Made by a program: the position numbers and the translations under genes. The notes under the pieces were generated by a model, which worked only from the letters and a program-made list of their open reading frames with translations, ran no database searches and was not told the origin of the DNA. Positions 49,855 to 60,500 of a stretch of DNA of 64,000 bases are shown here, one piece after another; position 1 is the stretch's first letter, and each line of letters starts with the position of its first letter. The DNA is from Natrinema saccharevitans (GTDB taxonomy: Archaea > Halobacteriota > Halobacteria > Halobacteriales > Natrialbaceae), in NCBI RefSeq assembly GCF_001953745.1, contig NZ_LWLN01000001.1, forward strand, positions 1,798,001 through 1,862,000, read 5' to 3'.

Positions 49855-51117
49855 TCAGAGCCCCAGCATCAGCGGGCCGATCAGGACGCCCATCAGGTGG
49901 ACGCGTCGACACCGCACGCGAACCGGGACCATCCCGATCGCCGTCGCGACGGCGAAGATCGCGATCCCGAGGATGCCGGTAAACAGGTACGAGAGCGCGA
50001 GCAACGCGGCGAGGACGGCGACCGAAATCTTCCAGTACGACAGCTGCCCGACGGCGTCGAGGTAGGCGTCCCCCAGCACGATCACGGCGACGAACCCGCC
50101 CAGTCCCGCGAGGACGACGGCCGCGAGCAGGATCGGGAGCTCGAGCGGCGCGGCGGTCCCCTCGAAAGCGACAAGCACGCCGGTCCGGGGCTGGCCGATG
50201 GCGACCAGTGCAAAGAGCGCGAAGATGGTGTTCGAGGTGTCGACGCCGCTGGTCGCGACGACGTAGCCGCGGTCGCTGGCCCCGTTCGGCACGACAGCTA
50301 ACACGGCCACGGCGGCGATGGCGGCCGAGATCCCCGGCAGGTAGCCGACCACGGCACCCGCGAGCGCGCCGGCGACCGCCGTCGCCCCGACGAACCGCCG
50401 CGAAGTCGTGACCGTCGTTCCTTCCTGTCGCGGCACGCCGCCCCCGCGGACGGCGTCGATCAACACCGGCGCGCCGAACAGCCCGGCGAAAAGCGGTGCG
50501 AGGGTCCCGCCGGCCTCGAGCGGAGCGTCCGGCGAGAGGTTCAGCGCGACCGCGCCGAGGGCGGTCGCCAGCGCGAAGGAGACGAGACCGCCGATCCGAC
50601 CGCGCCGGGTGGGTTCCGAGGCGATCAGCGCCACCGCCACCATCGCGAGGACCAGCGAGAGGTGGGTCCGGACCGTCGGATACGCCGCCGTTACGACCGC
50701 GGTCACGGGAAGCGCGAGCGGGACCGCCGCGAGGACGGCGAGGAGGCTGCCCAGCGCGGAGAGTCGGATCGCCTCGTAGCCCCGGCCCTCGAGGACCAGC
50801 CGATGGCCGGGGAGCGCGGTGACCGCCATCTCCGCGTCGGGAACGCCGAGGGCCATCGCGGGGACGGCGTTCAGGAAGGTGTGGACGACGCCGGCCGCGA
50901 GCATCGCACAGCCGACGAACAGCGGCGGCCCGGGGACCGACGGCACGACGCCGGCCAGCAGGAACGCGAAGTTGTTGGCGTGGAGACCGGGGACCAGCCC
51001 GCTACAACATCCCAGTAGGGAGCCTGCCAGTACCCAGCCCAGCAACTGGAGGGTTACTGCCGGCTCGCTCACGACTTCGATCGGGGCGGGCATCTCCGGC
51101 TCTGGCCGCGGCTTCAC
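49855..51117 (-). CDS. TctA-like (DUF112) membrane permease
   Basis: The 420-residue protein has about ten spans. GLVPGLHANNFAFLLAGV near residue 45 and the matching VVGYLPGISAAIAAVAVLAV in the second half are the repeated glycine-proline motifs of the TctA family, showing an internal duplication. TctA proteins of bacteria work with a binding protein (TctC) and TctB for carboxylates; neither is nearby, and the archaeal branch may act alone. The start may be the ATG at 51117 or the one eight codons later. Confidence 0.85.
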   Translation of the reverse strand: MKPRPEPEMPAPIEVVSEPAVTLQLLGWVLAGSLLGCCSGLVPGLHANNFAFLLAGVVPSVPGPPLFVGCAMLAAGVVHTFLNAVPAMALGVPDAEMAVTALPGHRLVLEGRGYEAIRLSALGSLLAVLAAVPLALPVTAVVTAAYPTVRTHLSLVLAMVAVALIASEPTRRGRIGGLVSFALATALGAVALNLSPDAPLEAGGTLAPLFAGLFGAPVLIDAVRGGGVPRQEGTTVTTSRRFVGATAVAGALAGAVVGYLPGISAAIAAVAVLAVVPNGASDRGYVVATSGVDTSNTIFALFALVAIGQPRTGVLVAFEGTAAPLELPILLAAVVLAGLGGFVAVIVLGDAYLDAVGQLSYWKISVAVLAALLALSYLFTGILGIAIFAVATAIGMVPVRVRCRRVHLMGVLIGPLMLGL

Positions 51118-51248
51118 GTAAATGGTCTCGGGTCAGACCTGCCGCTCGAGTCCTCGTCAGCACGGTCACCGCGACGGCGTCGCCACTCGATCTCGAGTCG
51201 AAAGAAAATTCGGGATTGCAACTCGTCGGAACCGAACCGACGGGAACG

Positions 51249-51593
51249 TTATCCGAAGAGTTCGCCGAGACCCTCGCCGTCGGCCTCGTCGTCATCGTCG
51301 TCGTCCGTCGTGTCCGGCACGTCGCTGGTCTCTTCGGCCTCTTCCTCGTCGTCGCCCTCGTCGTCGGCTTCCTCGGCACCTGCAGCGCCGCCCGCGGCGG
51401 CCCCGCCGGCGGGGACGGCTGCGGCTTCGGAGACTGCCTCGTCGATGTCGACGTCCTCGAGCGCGGCGACGAGGGCCTTGACGCGGGACTCCTCGACGTC
51501 GACGCCCGCGGCGTCGAGTACGTTCGTCAGGTTGTCTTCGTTGATCTCTTCGCCCGATTCGTTCAGGATGAGTGCAGCGTATACGTATTCCAT
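51249..51593 (-). CDS. rpl12: Ribosomal protein P1 (L12)
   Basis: The 114-residue stalk protein has the N-terminal dimerisation helix bundle ([20 protein letters not shown]), an alanine-rich hinge, a very acidic run, and ends in [10 protein letters not shown], the factor-binding tail also found at the end of P0. It is the last gene of the L1-P0-P1 operon, 18 bases after P0, with ribosome site GGAGGA before the ATG. Confidence 0.96.
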   Translation of the reverse strand: MEYVYAALILNESGEEINEDNLTNVLDAAGVDVEESRVKALVAALEDVDIDEAVSEAAAVPAGGAAAGGAAGAEEADDEGDDEEEAEETSDVPDTTDDDDDDEADGEGLGELFG

Positions 51594-51611
51594 TGTTGGG
51601 TCCTCCGTTAG

Positions 51612-52655
51612 TTATCCGAACATCTCGCCGAGACCGGCCGCGCCGTCGCCGTCGTCTTCGTCGTCACCGTCGTCGGCGTCGTCGGCCTCGGTCTCGTCCG
51701 TCTGATCGTCTGTCGATTCGTCGTCAGCGTCGCCCTCGTCGGCGGCCGCCGGCTGGGCGGCCGCGTCGACGTCCTGCAGTTCCTCCGGCAGGGCATCCTC
51801 GTCGTCGATCTGGGCCGCGAGCGCACGCAGCTGTGCGTCGGCCTTGCTGACGAGGTCGGGCATCAGCTCTTCGTCCTCGATGGCGGCCTGCAGGCCGAGG
51901 CTCTTGGCCTCGCCCGTGGCCTTGGCGATGAGCGTCGGGGCCGTGCTCGCGGTCGGGAAGCTCGCGTTGACCGCGAGGTTCCGTGCGCGGGCGGCGGCCG
52001 TCGACACGTCGCTCTCGTAGGCCTCGACGTCGATGTCGAGGTCCTCGGGGTCGAAGCGAACGCCGTCGGCGACGACGGCGCGCAGGTCGAGCCCGACTTC
52101 CTTGGGCTCGATCCCGAGTTCGTTGAGGACGTTGGCCAGATCCGCGGAGACTTCCTCGCCGGCCTCTAAGACCGTCGAGTCCTCCATAACCTGAATCGAG
52201 CCGTCCTCGATGCGCGCGTTCGCGCCGATGCTCTGGAGGTCGCCGACGAACGGCCCCGGATCGACACCGGTGTCCCCTTCGGGGATCACGATGTCGTTCG
52301 GCGCGACCTCGCCCTCGTTGATCGGTGCCGGCGTCTTCGACGCCTCGAGTTCCTTGTACAGCGAGAACGGGTTCTCGTTCGTGCCGACGATACCGACCTG
52401 GCCCTCGACGTGTTCGACGAGGTCGCCGAGGCCGGCGTCTTCCAGCGCGCGGGCCTGCAGCGTGTTACGGCTGACCCGCAACTGGGCCGTGCCGTACAGG
52501 TCGCGACGCATGTCCTGAAGCTGTTTCGAGGGGATGCCGGCGATACCGACGATGCCGACGCTGTCGTAGCGCTCGATGATCTCCTCGAGCTCCGCGACTT
52601 CCTCTTTCTTCCACTGGGGAAGGTTCTCGGTCTTGCGTTCGGCCTGTGCGCTCAT
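51612..52655 (-). CDS. rplP0: Ribosomal protein P0 (L10)
   Basis: The 347-residue protein anchors the stalk to the 50S subunit. It has the L10 head ([34 protein letters not shown]), the archaeal extension, the helices that bind P1 dimers and the same acidic tail, ending GLGEMFG. Its ATG directly follows the L1 stop codon, and its ribosome site GGAGGTGG lies inside the end of the L1 gene. Confidence 0.97.
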   Translation of the reverse strand: MSAQAERKTENLPQWKKEEVAELEEIIERYDSVGIVGIAGIPSKQLQDMRRDLYGTAQLRVSRNTLQARALEDAGLGDLVEHVEGQVGIVGTNENPFSLYKELEASKTPAPINEGEVAPNDIVIPEGDTGVDPGPFVGDLQSIGANARIEDGSIQVMEDSTVLEAGEEVSADLANVLNELGIEPKEVGLDLRAVVADGVRFDPEDLDIDVEAYESDVSTAAARARNLAVNASFPTASTAPTLIAKATGEAKSLGLQAAIEDEELMPDLVSKADAQLRALAAQIDDEDALPEELQDVDAAAQPAAADEGDADDESTDDQTDETEADDADDGDDEDDGDGAAGLGEMFG

Positions 52656-53288
52656 TTAGGCCACCTCCACGGACGGCCCCATCGTCGTCTTGACGTAGAC
52701 GGCGTCGATGTTCTGGGGGCCCTTCTCGAGGTCGGCGTGCAGGCGTCGCAGGATGACGTCGATGTTGTCGGCGATCGACTCGGCGTCCATGTCTTCGGCG
52801 CCGACGAGGGTGTGGAAGGTTCGTCGGTCGCCGGAGCGAAGCTGCACGGTGTTTTTGAGCCGGTTGACGGTTTCGACGACGTCGTCGTCGGGCGAGAGCG
52901 GGTCCGGCATCTTCCCCCGGGGACCGAGAATGGTACCCAGGTGCCGGGCGATGTCTTGCATCATCGCCTCTTCGGCGATGAAGAAGTCCGTCTCGTCGGC
53001 CATATCCTTGGCCTCGTCGTCGTCCAGATCCGCGACATCATCGGCCGAGAGAACGTCGTCCGCCGCCTCTTCGGCGCGGACTGCTGTCTCTCCCTCGGCG
53101 ATGACGACGATGCGGGTCTCCTGGCCGGTTCCGGCCGGCAGGACGATCGACTCGTCAACGCGGTTCGACGGTTCGTTCAGGTCTAAGTCGCGCAGATTGA
53201 TCGCGAGGTCCACCGTCTCGGTAAAGTTCCGGTCCGGCGAGTCCTCGAGTGCGCGGGCTACTGCTGTTTCAATATCCGAATCTGCCAT
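52656..53288 (-). CDS. rpl1: Ribosomal protein L1
   Basis: The 210-residue protein forms the L1 stalk of the 50S subunit and, in archaea and bacteria, also represses its own operon by binding its mRNA. It shows the family segments [36 protein letters not shown] and [12 protein letters not shown]. It is the first gene of the L1-P0-P1 operon; a perfect GGAGGTGA ribosome site lies 3 bases before the ATG. Confidence 0.97.
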   Translation of the reverse strand: MADSDIETAVARALEDSPDRNFTETVDLAINLRDLDLNEPSNRVDESIVLPAGTGQETRIVVIAEGETAVRAEEAADDVLSADDVADLDDDEAKDMADETDFFIAEEAMMQDIARHLGTILGPRGKMPDPLSPDDDVVETVNRLKNTVQLRSGDRRTFHTLVGAEDMDAESIADNIDVILRRLHADLEKGPQNIDAVYVKTTMGPSVEVA

Positions 53289-53348
53289 CGTTCACCTCCG
53301 TAGTACGCAGGACTGCTCCTACGGGTCAGTGAAACAGGCGATGCCTGT
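53286..53348 (-). promoter_or_regulatory. Leader of the L1 operon, possible L1-binding site
   Basis: The segment before L1 holds the ribosome site GGAGGTGA (53292-53299) and, 35 bases further up, the stem ACAGGC-ATC-GCCTGT (53334-53348). A second, weaker fold (GTAGGAGCAGTCCTGCGTA) lies between. In Halobacterium and Haloferax the leader of this operon contains a copy of the L1 site of 23S rRNA used for feedback control; this leader sits in the same position, but I could not align it to rRNA. Confidence 0.45.
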
Positions 53349-53567
53349 CTCTCTTGAACCAAGTGCGATGCCAAACTTAAACCCGTCGAACTACCAGCGC
53401 GCTCGCGTCAGGGCCGAACGCGCCGGTTTCCGCCCCGTGATCGGATCGGGAGCCGCCGAACGGGTCACGGAACCCCCTTCCGTTAGCGCAGCTATCAGTT
53501 CAGTAGGCGATCATTACAGTCGATTTCACCGAAAGTTCTATTATGCGTTGTCGTATACCATTCGTCC

Positions 53568-54173
53568 ATGTGGCCATTAGACTTATATATTAGTATGGGG
53601 CCGGCAATACTCGGCTCGATCGCCATGCCGGCGGTCGGCGGTGAACTCGAGGCGTATCGATCGCTCGACCCGCTCTTGCGCGCGGGGATCCAGTTCGTGG
53701 GGACAGTCCTCGTCGCGATGGTCGTGCTGGGACTGCTCCAGAACTTCGGGACGCAGGCGGTCGCGAAGGCCCGACGCAGTCCGGTCATCTCGATCTGCCT
53801 CGGACTGCCGAGCCTGCTCGTCGTGGCCGGGCTCGCGGGGACGGGGTATCTCATCGTCGACACGAGCGTTGGGACCTTCTTTGGCATCCCGCTCGTTATT
53901 CTCGGGGTGACGGTCCTGCCGGCCGCGATCGCGATCGGGTTCACCACGCTCGGGCGCAACGCGGCCGCGATGGTCGGCCGTGACCGCCTCTGGACAGGCA
54001 TTCTGGTCGGCGGGCTCGTCCACGGGATCGCCGGCCTGGTGTTTCCGGCGACCGTCACCGTCGCCGCCCTCGCCGGTGCGCTCGGCATGGGTGCGAGCGT
54101 CCGCGTACTGGTGGGTGGCGTCGGTGCAGCCCGCCCCGACGACCGGACCGTCCCGCCCGCGAACAAGATCTGA
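53568..54173 (+). CDS. Membrane protein between L1 and L11 genes
   Basis: The 201-residue protein has about four hydrophobic segments (FVGTVLVAMVVLGLLQNF; LGLPSLLVVAGLAGTGYLIV; IPLVILGVTVLPAAIAIGF; VFPATVTVAALAGALGMGA) and a polar end. I do not recognise the family. It lies on the opposite strand between two ribosomal operons. CTATTATG about 28 bases before the ATG at 53568 fits a leaderless start; an ATG at 53595 is the alternative. Confidence 0.6.
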   Translation: MWPLDLYISMGPAILGSIAMPAVGGELEAYRSLDPLLRAGIQFVGTVLVAMVVLGLLQNFGTQAVAKARRSPVISICLGLPSLLVVAGLAGTGYLIVDTSVGTFFGIPLVILGVTVLPAAIAIGFTTLGRNAAAMVGRDRLWTGILVGGLVHGIAGLVFPATVTVAALAGALGMGASVRVLVGGVGAARPDDRTVPPANKI

Positions 54174-54342
54174 ATCGGCCCGCTGTCCCCGCCGACGCTT
54201 CGCGTTCTCCACATCGTTCCGACGGCCCGCTGTCCTCGCGTGAACACGTGCCAGCGGGAGAACACGGTGCTGCGAGTCCGCACCGGTTCGTGCGCGGCTA
54301 CGCACGCGGTATCGTAAAACGAGAAACTCGGTCCGTCCGTGA

Positions 54343-54840
54343 TTACGCCGCCGCTTCGTCGACGAGTACGTCGTCGTACTCGCCGTCGTCGACGCGTTCC
54401 TTGAACTCTCGAGCGTCGTTGCCCTCGATGGTGACGCCCATCGAGGCGCAGGTACCGACGACTTCCTTGGCCGCGTTGCGGAGGTCGTAGGCCAGCAGAT
54501 CGGGGTGTTTCTGCTCGGCGATCTGTTTGACCTGATCGACCGAGAGGTCGGCGACGAAGTCCTTCTGTGGCTCGCCGCTGCCGGTCTCGAAGCCGGCTTC
54601 GTCCTTGACGAGTTCGGCCGTCGGCGGAACGCCGACGTCGATCTCGAAGGAGCCGTCGTCGTCGTAGTCGACGGTGACGGGGACTTCGGTCCCGTCGAAC
54701 GCTTCGGTCTGGTCGTTGATCTCCTGTACGACGGCCTGCACGTCGACGGGGGTCGGTCCGAGCTCGGGACCGAGCGGCGGGCCAGGATTGGCCTGGCCAC
54801 CCGGAACGAGCACTTCGATGGTTCCAGCCATATCCGTCAC
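54343..54840 (-). CDS. rpl11: Ribosomal protein L11
   Basis: The 165-residue protein binds the GTPase centre of 23S rRNA. It starts AGTIEVLVPGGQANPGPPLG, with the proline-rich loop that is target of methylation and of antibiotics, has the RNA-binding C-terminal domain (LLAYDLRNAAKEVVGTCASM) and an acidic tail. It is transcribed separately from the L1 operon; CTTAAAAC about 28 bases before the ATG is the likely TATA element. Confidence 0.97.
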   Translation of the reverse strand: MTDMAGTIEVLVPGGQANPGPPLGPELGPTPVDVQAVVQEINDQTEAFDGTEVPVTVDYDDDGSFEIDVGVPPTAELVKDEAGFETGSGEPQKDFVADLSVDQVKQIAEQKHPDLLAYDLRNAAKEVVGTCASMGVTIEGNDAREFKERVDDGEYDDVLVDEAAA

Positions 54841-54920
54841 AACCCGTGCGCGAGTTTTAAGGGTTGCTAATTCGTGCAGTCATGGTCTGTGACCGACTCA
54901 CGTGCGAGACCGGTCGTTCG

Positions 54921-55226
54921 TCACTGCTCGACGCTGTCGGCCCGCCACGTCGCGAACGACTCGAGGACGTCGCCCTCGTCGAAGCGTTCGATACAGGGGA
55001 CGTCGTAGGGGTGGAGTTCGAGGACGCGGTCGACGAGGGCGTCGTAGGCGTCGTCGGTGGTCTTCGCGAGCAGGACGACCTCCTCGTCGCGATGAACTGT
55101 CCCCTTCCAGCGGTACGTCGAGGTCGACTCGAGTCGGTTGACGCAGGCTGCGAGGCGTTCCGCGACGAGCGCCTCGGCGATCTCATCGGCCGCTTCGAGC
55201 GGCGCTGTGACGTAGACGGTCGGCAT
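54921..55226 (-). CDS. cutA: Divalent-ion tolerance protein CutA
   Basis: The 101-residue protein has the trimeric CutA1 fold: MPTVYVTAPLEAADEIAEAL, LAACVNRLESTSTYRWKGTV with conserved cysteine, tyrosine and tryptophan, EEVVLLAKTTDDAYDAL, and HPYDVPCIERFDEGD. CutA proteins bind metals and are often linked to copper tolerance, although their exact role is open. The ATG at 55226 begins the family sequence. Confidence 0.92.
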   Translation of the reverse strand: MPTVYVTAPLEAADEIAEALVAERLAACVNRLESTSTYRWKGTVHRDEEVVLLAKTTDDAYDALVDRVLELHPYDVPCIERFDEGDVLESFATWRADSVEQ

Positions 55227-55290
55227 GTCCGAGGCTACGCTCGAGGCGGCAAAAAGCGTCCCGTCACGGGAGACGCCGCCGTCGGTCGGG

Positions 55291-55482
55291 CTACTCCTCG
55301 TCGCCGTCGACCGGATTGAACGTGCCGTTGATGTCCCACTCGTGGATGCAGTGTGGGTTGCCGACCTGTTTCTCGCCATCCTCGAGGGCGAGTTGCCAGG
55401 CCTCGAGGGTCTCGTCCCATCGTTCGACTCGCCCGCATTCTTCACAGACTCTCGCGGTCGGTTTCCGTACCTGTGCGCTCAT
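55291..55482 (-). CDS. HEWD-family small zinc-finger protein
   Basis: The 63-residue protein starts MSAQVRKPTARVCEECGRVE with a CxxC pair and ends PHCIHEWDINGTFNPVDGDE, carrying the HEWD motif that names this haloarchaeal family. The cysteines and histidine could bind zinc. Function unknown. It is upstream of cutA on the same strand, 65 bases away. Confidence 0.8.
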   Translation of the reverse strand: MSAQVRKPTARVCEECGRVERWDETLEAWQLALEDGEKQVGNPHCIHEWDINGTFNPVDGDEE

Positions 55483-55561
55483 TATCGGTCCGTGGGAACT
55501 CGACACATATAACGGTATCCGTGCGCGGCAAGTGCTGTCTCACCGCTCGAAAATCGAGCGT

Positions 55562-55637
55562 CATACGGTTTGTCGTACCGATTTACCGGAGAGAGCGCAG
55601 GACAGTCGCGGTCCCACCGGCAATGACGGACAGGGGA
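55562..55637 (+). repeat. Degenerate intergenic repeat, copy 2
   Basis: The segment shares with 2133-2200 the blocks CATACGGTTTG, then GTCGCGGTC followed by CACCGG, then CAGGGGAT, in the same order. Between the first blocks the spacing differs by about 8 bases. It lies in the 216-base gap between the HEWD gene and pckA, which otherwise shows nothing. Confidence 0.4.
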
Positions 55638-55698
55638 TCGTCTCAGTCAGAAGTCCGGGAGAAGTCGGTTGTGACCGGTTCGATACCGGAACCGGCGA

Positions 55699-57210
55699 TC
55701 AGTAGACGGCGTCTTTGATCTCCTCGCGGAGTTCGTCGAACTGCTCGAGGTACTCGCGGCGCTCGGCGCGTAGGTCGGCGAGTGCGTCCTCGTAGTCGTC
55801 GACGTGATCGGGGACGTAGTAGTCCTCGACGTCGAGTTCCGGTATCGACTCGGGGACGGTCAGGCCCATCCGCTCGTCGTGGGTCCACTCGATGGTGCCG
55901 CGGGCCGCCTCGGTGAGGATCGTCACCGACTCGGTGACGCCGATGTCCTTGGACTTGTCGCCGAGATAGCCCGTGTTGATGACGTAGCAGTCGACGTCGA
56001 GGATGTCGATCAGTTCGTGGAAGATGTTGCCCTCCTCGCCCTCCGGGCCGACGATGAAGGGGTTGGTCCCGACGACGCGGATCGACTCGCCGGCGCGGGA
56101 GGGGTCGCCCGCGCTGGTCTCGATCGACTCGCCGAGCATGAAGGCGACGGCCGCCTGCTCCTCGTCGAGCTTGGCGACCGGCGGCATCAGGGGGTTTCGG
56201 GTGATGAAGAAGGCCTGATCCATGCTGCCGAGGTCGATCTCCTCGTCGGCGCTCTCGAGTTGGTCGCGCTGGATGATCGCACGGGAGTTCGAGGTGTAGC
56301 GGTCCTCGTCGAAGTCGACGGTGCCGTCCTCGTCGACGGCGACGTTCTCGAGGATCGCCGACTCGTCGGTCGCGGCCTCGTAGAGTTCGGGCTGTTCGTC
56401 CTCGCCGAGACCGATCGTCTTGATGAACAGGCCCTGGCCTTCGCTGCCGGCGACGGAGCCGTCAGAGAGGAGGCCGCAGACGTCGTCCTGCAGCATCGAG
56501 GCGTCCTCGGGGTCCTCGAGCCAGCAGCCGTGGGAGGTAAGCGTCGACTTGCCGGTCGCGGACAGCCCCATGAAGACCTGCCCGACGGTCCGGAGGTCGC
56601 CGTCGGCGTCGCGGACGCGGACCCGTTTGCTCCCCGCGTGGAGTCCGAGGCCGCCCTGCTGTTTGATCCGGTACATGAACAGCCGGAGGAACGACTTCTT
56701 GGCTTCGCCGGTGTAGTCGCTGCCTAACACGGCGGTGAAACCGGTGTCGGGAAGCACGCGGATGGCGGTCTCGTCGTAGTCGGGGAGCTGGACCGTATAG
56801 AGGTCCGGGTCCCGGCCGTCGGCGGGCTCGAACAGATTCGCCCACGCGTAGGCGATGCGGGCGTGTTCGACGGGGACGAAGAGCCGACAGCAAAACGACG
56901 CCTCGGGATGGCGGCCCATCAGTCGATCGACGCAGACGAACTCGATCTCGTCGGTGCGGTCGACGGCGTCGTCGATCAGTTGGTGATCGCGCTCGTCGAA
57001 CTCGTCGTCGACGGCGTTTTTCGTCCGATCGGCGCTCCGCGAGCGGTACTCGCTGACGTAGGACGGCGACCCGAACTCGGTGGTCGTCTCCTCGTGGTCG
57101 GCGAGTTCGCGTAGTTCCTCGAGCGACGGGTTGTACCGGACGTTCGACGCTGTGGTTGGATCCGGAAGCTGTCGGACCAGCGGACGGGACTCCGTCCCGG
57201 TTTCAGACAT
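55699..57210 (-). CDS. pckA: Phosphoenolpyruvate carboxykinase (ATP)
   Basis: PckA converts oxaloacetate and ATP to PEP and CO2 in gluconeogenesis. The 503-residue protein has kinase-type P-loop VFMGLSATGKSTLTSHG near residue 220, the second metal/ATP segment EDPEDASMLQDDVCG, and ITRNPLMPPVAKL, with IVGPEGEEGNIFHELI towards the end. It belongs to the ATP-type branch used by haloarchaea. GTTTATGC about 28 bases before the ATG is the likely TATA element. Confidence 0.94.
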   Translation of the reverse strand: MSETGTESRPLVRQLPDPTTASNVRYNPSLEELRELADHEETTTEFGSPSYVSEYRSRSADRTKNAVDDEFDERDHQLIDDAVDRTDEIEFVCVDRLMGRHPEASFCCRLFVPVEHARIAYAWANLFEPADGRDPDLYTVQLPDYDETAIRVLPDTGFTAVLGSDYTGEAKKSFLRLFMYRIKQQGGLGLHAGSKRVRVRDADGDLRTVGQVFMGLSATGKSTLTSHGCWLEDPEDASMLQDDVCGLLSDGSVAGSEGQGLFIKTIGLGEDEQPELYEAATDESAILENVAVDEDGTVDFDEDRYTSNSRAIIQRDQLESADEEIDLGSMDQAFFITRNPLMPPVAKLDEEQAAVAFMLGESIETSAGDPSRAGESIRVVGTNPFIVGPEGEEGNIFHELIDILDVDCYVINTGYLGDKSKDIGVTESVTILTEAARGTIEWTHDERMGLTVPESIPELDVEDYYVPDHVDDYEDALADLRAERREYLEQFDELREEIKDAVY

Positions 57211-57545
57211 ATACCTAAGTCACCATCTTCCTGATGCATAAACGTGAAGGATTTTCGTCTTCGTGTGTCAGGACTTACCCAGTTACCGAATGACGTATGG
57301 CGGTTTCTAGCCCGGAGACGGCCGTGTGTAACGGTCTCATTACTTGTTTCGAAACAGTCTCTTTTCTGGTATGTTCCAATGAGTACTCGAGTCAGAAATA
57401 AATCTAATCGGGCCGATGTTCCGTCGGTAGTGGCAGTAGTCGCCGTTGCCGTCGTGGCGGCGACCGACGGGAGCCGACAACGCCGATTTTCACATCTGGT
57501 ACTGGGGGGCAAACTTCCAATAGGGTGGTCGAAGTTGCCGGGGGC
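57211..57545. other. Divergent intergenic region
   Basis: About 335 bases between pckA and the actin-fold gene. The left part holds the pckA promoter. A/T-richer stretches near 57335-57400 and CAAACTTCCAATAGGG about 25 bases before the ATG at 57546 could drive the second gene. No repeat or small gene is convincing here. Confidence 0.4.
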
Positions 57546-60500
57546 ATGGCATACGGTCTCGACATCGGCCCGGGGACGGTACGGGCCGCTACCGACGCGG
57601 ACGGAGGGGAGGGGATCGACGCGGTCCCGCCGATCGTCGTTCCGGTCGACGACGCCGCCCTCGAGACGATGGGGGTCCCCGAGGAACGCACGATACGTGC
57701 GGACGGAACGACGTACGTGGTCGGCGACGTCGCCCGGACGATCGCCGACGAGACCGACGAGGAGCCACGGTCGGTGTTCGACGGCGGCGTCCTCGCGGCG
57801 GAGACGACGGCGTACGCGACGCCCGCACTGGACGCCGTCGTCGGCGACCTACTCGAGGGGGCGTCCGACGGACGCCTCTGTTATACGACGCCGGGGCCGC
57901 TGATCGAGGCCGCGGTCTCGACCGATGCGCATCGCGAGGCAGTCGAGACCGTGCTGGCCGATCGCGGCCTCGAGGCGACGCCGATCAGCACGGGGTTCGC
58001 GGTGATCTACGACCAACTGGCCGGCGACAACTACACCGGGCTTGGGATCCACATCGGGTCCCGGACCACGAACGCGACGCTCGCGTACTACGGCGTCCCG
58101 GCGATGACCTGCTCGCTCGCGAAGGGCCGGGAGTGGCTCGTCGAACGGGCGGCCGCCGAAACGGGCCACGCGGCGTCACAGGTCGCCGGCGTCCTCGAGG
58201 AGTTCACGCTCGATCCGGACGCGGCCGCCGGCGGGATCGAGAGCGCGCTCGCCGAGGCGTTCGACGGCCTGATCGCGGCGCTGATCGAGGCGATCCGCGC
58301 GGAAGCCGACGAGAGCGACGTTCAGGAGGGGCTATCCGTCCCGATCGCCATCGCGGGGACGGGTGCGGCCGAGGGCGTCGAGTACCTGTTCGGCGGCCGG
58401 TTCGACGCGGCCGCGCTCCCGTTTTCGGTCCGCGGCGTCCGGCTCGCCGACGCGCCCGCGGAAAGCGCCGCCAGTGGTGCCCTCGCGGCAGCGAACGACG
58501 ACGTCGATGCCTACGAGGCGATCACGTGGGACGACCCGGCGGCCGGCGGCGACGATGGGGATGCCGTCACTACCCCGAGCGCCGCTACCGACGACCCGGA
58601 GGATGGCGCGGAGTCGACGACCGCCGGCGGGCCGACCGAACTCGCGTTCGACGAGCCGTCACGCACCGATCCCAGCGACGACGCCATCGACCAGTTGTTC
58701 GATCGGCTCGCCGACCGCGACGCGGAGATCGAGTCGGTCCGGGCGGACGTCGAGGGACTGATCGAGGACCTCGAGTACGTCGAGGAGCGGACCGCGCCGG
58801 CCGACGCGGTCGACGAACTCGACGAGCGCCTCGAGTCGTTCGCCGACGAGCTGGCCGACCTCGCAGACGAGAGCGAGACCCACGCGGACGAGTCGGCCGT
58901 CGCGGACGTCTCGGACGACGTCGAACGACTCGACGGCGATCTCGAGGCGCTGTCGGACGCCCTCGCGGCCCTCGAAGCGGACGTCGACGGCGTCGACGAC
59001 GAACTGGCGGAACTGGACGCGACCGCGGCCGACGAGCGGGCCGCCATCGAGAAGCGACTGGACGACCTCGGGAGCGACCTCGACGCGGTATCCGAGCGGG
59101 CGGAAACGGCCGAGGACGGCCTCGACGACCTTCGAGACGACCTCGAGGTCCTCGAGGGGACGGCGGCGACCGAGGCCGATCTCGAGGCCCTCGAGGAGAC
59201 GACCGCGGAGCTGACGGCGGCCCTCGACGACCTCGAAACGGCGACCGACCGCGCCGAGACCCGACTCGAGGGGGTCTCGGGACGGCTCGAGGAACTGCGT
59301 ACCCGGATCGACGGCGTCTCGGGCCGACTCGAGGAGCGGTCCGAGCGGACCGACGCGCGGGTCGACGAGATCGAGACCGCGATCGACGAGGGGATCGCGG
59401 CCGTCGAGGCCGACATCGAGACCGTTCGCGAGCGGCTGGACGACCGGACAGAGGGGCTCGAGCGTGACCTCGACGACGCCCGGGATGCCCTCGCGAACCT
59501 CGAGGAAACGGTGGCGACCGACGAGCGAGTCGAAGGGCTCGCCGACGACCTCGCGGCGCTGTCGGACGCCCTCGAGTCGCTCGAAGACGACCTCGAGACG
59601 CGGATCGGCCGGGCGGAGTCGGACCTCGAGGGCCGGATCGACACCGCGACCGACGAGATCGCCGCGGACCTCTCGGAACTCGAGGCGACCGTCGGCCGAC
59701 TCGACGAGGAGGCTGTCACGGCGGAGACGCTCGCGTCGGTGCGGGAGTCGGTGAGCGAAACCGCCGACGGGACCGAGGCGGTGGCCGACGACGTCGACGC
59801 GATCGACGCCGACCTCGAGGTGATCGATGAACGACTGGACGACCTCGAGTCCGAAACCGAATCGCTGACCGAGACGGTGTCGGCGCTCGAGGACGAGGTC
59901 GACGATGCCGACCGACGGCTGGCCGACCACGACGACCGCCTCGCGGACGTTTCGGCGACGCTCGAGACGGTCGAATCCGCCCTCGAGGAAACCGGCGGCG
60001 ACCTCGAAACCCTCACGGAGCGGATCGACGACGCCGCCAGCGAGGAAGACCTGTCGGCCCTCGAGGACGAGGTGTCCGCGACCGCCGAGCGTCTCGAGTC
60101 GGTGCGCGCGGCATACGACGACCTCGCCGAGTCCGTCGATTCGATGCCGCCGGCGTCGGCGGTCGACTCGCTCGAGGACGAGGTGGCGACGCTCGGAAAC
60201 GATGTCCGTGCGGTCGAAGACGAGACGGGGGCGCTCGAGGATGACCTGGGGTCGGTCGAGAACGACCTCGACTCGTTGGACGAGCGATTCGGGACGGTTT
60301 CGGCGGGACTGTCCGATCTCGAGGAGCGAGTCGACTCCATCGACGCGCGACTCGACGATGTCGACGAACGGGCGGACCGAATCGACGATCTCGAGTCGCT
60401 CCGGACGGACCTCGCGGCCGTCCGCGAGGAGACGACCGCCGGTGTGGCCCTTTCGACCGCGGTCGCTGCGGGCGGTGGCGGCGCGGGCGTCGTCGCGGGC

